A stretch of DNA of 6,602 nt from Candidatus Solincola jinzensis (GTDB lineage Bacteria; Actinomycetota; Geothermincolia; Geothermincolales; RBG-13-55-18), in the NCBI GenBank assembly GCA_015711875.1, contig JACVJG010000175.1, positions 1-6,602 on the forward strand, given 5' to 3'. Position numbers and translations under genes: made by a program. Of this stretch, positions 4,801 to 6,602 are shown piece by piece. A model generated the notes under the pieces. The model was not told where the DNA came from and did no database searches. It saw only the letters and a list, made by a program, of their open reading frames with translations. Numbering within the stretch: the stretch's first letter is position 1; the number at the start of each line of letters is the position of its first letter.

Positions 4801-6602
4801 ATGCGCAAGCCGTTCGCCGTTTTCTTGTGCTTCCTTCTCTCTCTCACCCTCCTCGTTTTATTTCCTTCCCCTGAAGCCAGGGCCTCGGGGTGGGAGTGGA
4901 GGCAGGACGACTGGTCGGGGGGGCCCGGGCAGGCAATCTGGTCGGACGACGCCCGCTATGAAACATCGTTTCGCGTGGACACGAGAAGCGTGCCCGGCAC
5001 CATCAGGCTCTCGTATCTATCGCATCCCTTCACGAAGAACGCCTCCAACCCCGTGCTGGCGCCGGGAGAGCCAGGGTCCTGGGACGCGAACACCATCATG
5101 GGCTTTCCCCGCGCCAGCGACAACGGAGGCTACGAGGTGCTCTACCGCGGCATCGACGCGGGCTTTGTCGACGCGGTGGGTTACGCCTCGTCACCCGATG
5201 GGGTCACCTGGACCAAACTGGCGGAAAACCCGGTGCTGCGCGGAGGGTCCGGCAACTGGGACGCGGGCGGCGTGAGCTACGGCCCCATCATCGACGAGGG
5301 CAACCGCTACACCATGTTCTTCCGCGGCTACGACGCTGCCGCCGCCCGCCGCTACGGCTATGCCACCTCGCCTGATCAGAAAGCATGGCATCGGGAAGGC
5401 GACTTCGTCTTCGGTCCCGGCCCCGCCGGCTCCTGGGAGGAGTCCCTTAATTACATCAGGGTCATCCACGAAGGGCCGGGGTACGCCATGTGGTACTCCG
5501 CCCATGACGCGGGAGGCGTTGGCGCTGTGGGCTATGCCTCCTCTTCCGACGGCCTCACCTGGCAGAGGAGCGGCCCCACGCCGGTCCTGAGCGGGACGCC
5601 GGCAAGCTGGGACGCCGGTGGTATCGAGGGCTTCGTCATCCTGAAGCGGCCCTGGGCCGGTGATTACCTGATGGCCTACACGGGGGTCGACGGCGCCGGC
5701 AATTACGGCATCGGGCTCGCCTTCTCCACCGACGGGGTGACCTGGGTCAAGCATCCTGCCAACCCGGTCATCACCATGGGAGGGCCCGGGACCTGGAACC
5801 AGACCAGCGTGGAGGCCTTCACCCTCTCCTATGACGGCGGCATCTACAAGATGCTTGTCGTGGGAAGTGACGCCGCCGGCAAGATAAGCATGGGAGAGTA
5901 CTGGAGCGACGACGGACTGGCGTGGGTTCCCAACAGCTCCAACCCCATCCTGAGCAACTCAACCCCGCCCGACTGGGATGACGACAGCGTTTTTATGGGC
6001 GAACCCTTCCTCGAGGGCAACACGCTACGGGCATTCTATAACGGTTTCGGGAGCGCCGCTCCGCGCAGCGGCATCGGCACCGCTGCCGCGAACCTCTCAT
6101 ACAGCGGCACCGGCTACCTCGTCTCCTCCGTTTTCGACGCCGGCTCCCAGGCGCAGTGGGGGACGGTGACCTGGGATGAGGCGGTGCCCCCGGGCTGCGG
6201 CGTGGAAGTGCGCGTGCACACCGGAAACACCCCCATGCCGGACGCCACCTGGTCGGCATGGGCGCTTGTGGCCAACGGCGCCTCCGTGCCCGGGGGGCCC
6301 GCTCGCTACATCCAGTACGAGGTGAGGCTAACCAGCACGGGCGGCCACACCCCTGAGGTCTCTAACCTGGCCATCGACTTCGAGGCCATCCCCACCACCT
6401 GGTACTTCGCCGAGGGCTACACCGGCTCCGGCTTCGACGAGTGGATCACCATCCAGAACCCGGGGGCAGCCGACGCCCACGTGGTGGTTACCTACCTCAC
6501 CCCCGGTGGGGTGCCGGTGCCGAAAAACCACACCGCCCCCGCCAACTCACGTTACACCATCTATGTCAACAGCAACCTCGGCTTGTACTTCGAAAACTCC
6601 TT
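4801..6602 (+). CDS. Secreted five-bladed beta-propeller surface protein with C-terminal FAEG/DEWI module (cut by window edge)
   Basis: Exported protein of unknown function; 600 residues are visible and the frame is still open at the window end. Residues 1-28 form a Sec signal peptide: RK, a hydrophobic core, then a likely cut after ARA-28. A motif of the form NPVLxxGxxGxWDA recurs at about residues 83, 143, 200, 260, 321 and 381. Each unit then contains a YxMxYxG-type strand and a GYAxSxDGxxW strand, so six motif copies bound five blades of about 60 residues. This layout resembles the GH43/GH32/GH130 type of glycosidase-like propeller; I could not assign a catalytic Asp/Glu set. Residues 439-529 (VSSVFDAG, HTGNT, YIQYEVRL) look like a beta-sandwich accessory module. 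From 533, TWYFAEGYTG and FDEWITIQNP begin a module that I associate with DUF5719-like surface proteins, often repeated. Glycan binding or cleavage outside the cell is plausible but unproven. Confidence 0.85.
   Translation, partial: MRKPFAVFLCFLLSLTLLVLFPSPEARASGWEWRQDDWSGGPGQAIWSDDARYETSFRVDTRSVPGTIRLSYLSHPFTKNASNPVLAPGEPGSWDANTIMGFPRASDNGGYEVLYRGIDAGFVDAVGYASSPDGVTWTKLAENPVLRGGSGNWDAGGVSYGPIIDEGNRYTMFFRGYDAAAARRYGYATSPDQKAWHREGDFVFGPGPAGSWEESLNYIRVIHEGPGYAMWYSAHDAGGVGAVGYASSSDGLTWQRSGPTPVLSGTPASWDAGGIEGFVILKRPWAGDYLMAYTGVDGAGNYGIGLAFSTDGVTWVKHPANPVITMGGPGTWNQTSVEAFTLSYDGGIYKMLVVGSDAAGKISMGEYWSDDGLAWVPNSSNPILSNSTPPDWDDDSVFMGEPFLEGNTLRAFYNGFGSAAPRSGIGTAAANLSYSGTGYLVSSVFDAGSQAQWGTVTWDEAVPPGCGVEVRVHTGNTPMPDATWSAWALVANGASVPGGPARYIQYEVRLTSTGGHTPEVSNLAIDFEAIPTTWYFAEGYTGSGFDEWITIQNPGAADAHVVVTYLTPGGVPVPKNHTAPANSRYTIYVNSNLGLYFENS
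5047..5980 (+). repeat. Coding repeats of about 180 bp (propeller blades)
   Basis: The protein motif N/TPVL-x-G-x-G/S-W-D/N recurs with spacing of 57-61 residues (first bases at 5047, 5227, 5398, 5578, 5761 and 5941). The third copy is degenerate (GDFVFGPG...SWEE). The copies are diverged at DNA level, so this is an old structural repeat rather than a recent tandem duplication. Confidence 0.75.

Noticed and set aside
4320..4874. Plus-strand open frames across the divergent gap, overlapping the propeller gene start
   Set aside because: They overlap the well-supported ATG at 4801 in other frames, lack good ribosome binding sites and have Arg/Pro/Ala-rich composition.

Overview
This is a GC-rich window with four genes. 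Three lie on the minus strand, read from right to left: an MFS transporter, a tRNA-thiolation-type PP-loop enzyme and leucyl-tRNA synthetase. One lies on the plus strand and is transcribed away from them: a secreted beta-propeller surface protein. Both outer genes are cut by the window edges. The secreted protein ends in a 'TWYFAEGYTG...FDEWITIQNP' module. I associate that module with deep-branching, thermophilic or subsurface Actinomycetota such as Geothermincola-like lineages. That placement is from memory and is tentative. High GC in third codon positions and GTG start use agree with it but do not prove it.

Layout. 1-1438 (minus) holds the first 479 codons of leuS. They include the class I HIGH motif, a four-cysteine zinc module, the complete CP1 editing motifs and the second half of the Rossmann fold; KMSKS lies outside the window. 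1439-1955 is a 517-bp gap with no convincing gene. It carries a clear sigma70-type promoter pointing at leuS (1827-1855, minus), which implies a leader of about 380 nt rich in hairpins, two of which share bases and exclude each other. 1956-2939 (minus) is a MnmA/ThiI-like PP-loop ATPase with a CxxC, a distal cysteine and a C-terminal NFACT-R-like domain. 3033-4196 (minus) is a DHA1-type MFS antiporter that probably starts at a GTG with an excellent ribosome binding site. 4197-4800 is the divergent gap, also without a convincing gene, but with nested inverted repeats just before the plus-strand gene. 4801-6602 (plus) encodes a signal peptide, six copies of a ~60-residue motif bounding five blades of a propeller, a beta-sandwich-like segment and the start of the FAEG/DEWI module.

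How the genes relate. leuS and the PP-loop enzyme both concern tRNA (charging, and probably thiolation), but the promoter and long leader between them suggest separate transcription units. The MFS and PP-loop genes are 93 bp apart and could be co-transcribed. The surface protein is an independent, divergent unit. I see no mobile element, CRISPR array, tRNA, rRNA or defence system. The least explained parts are the leuS leader, the element before the surface-protein gene, and the function of that surface protein.
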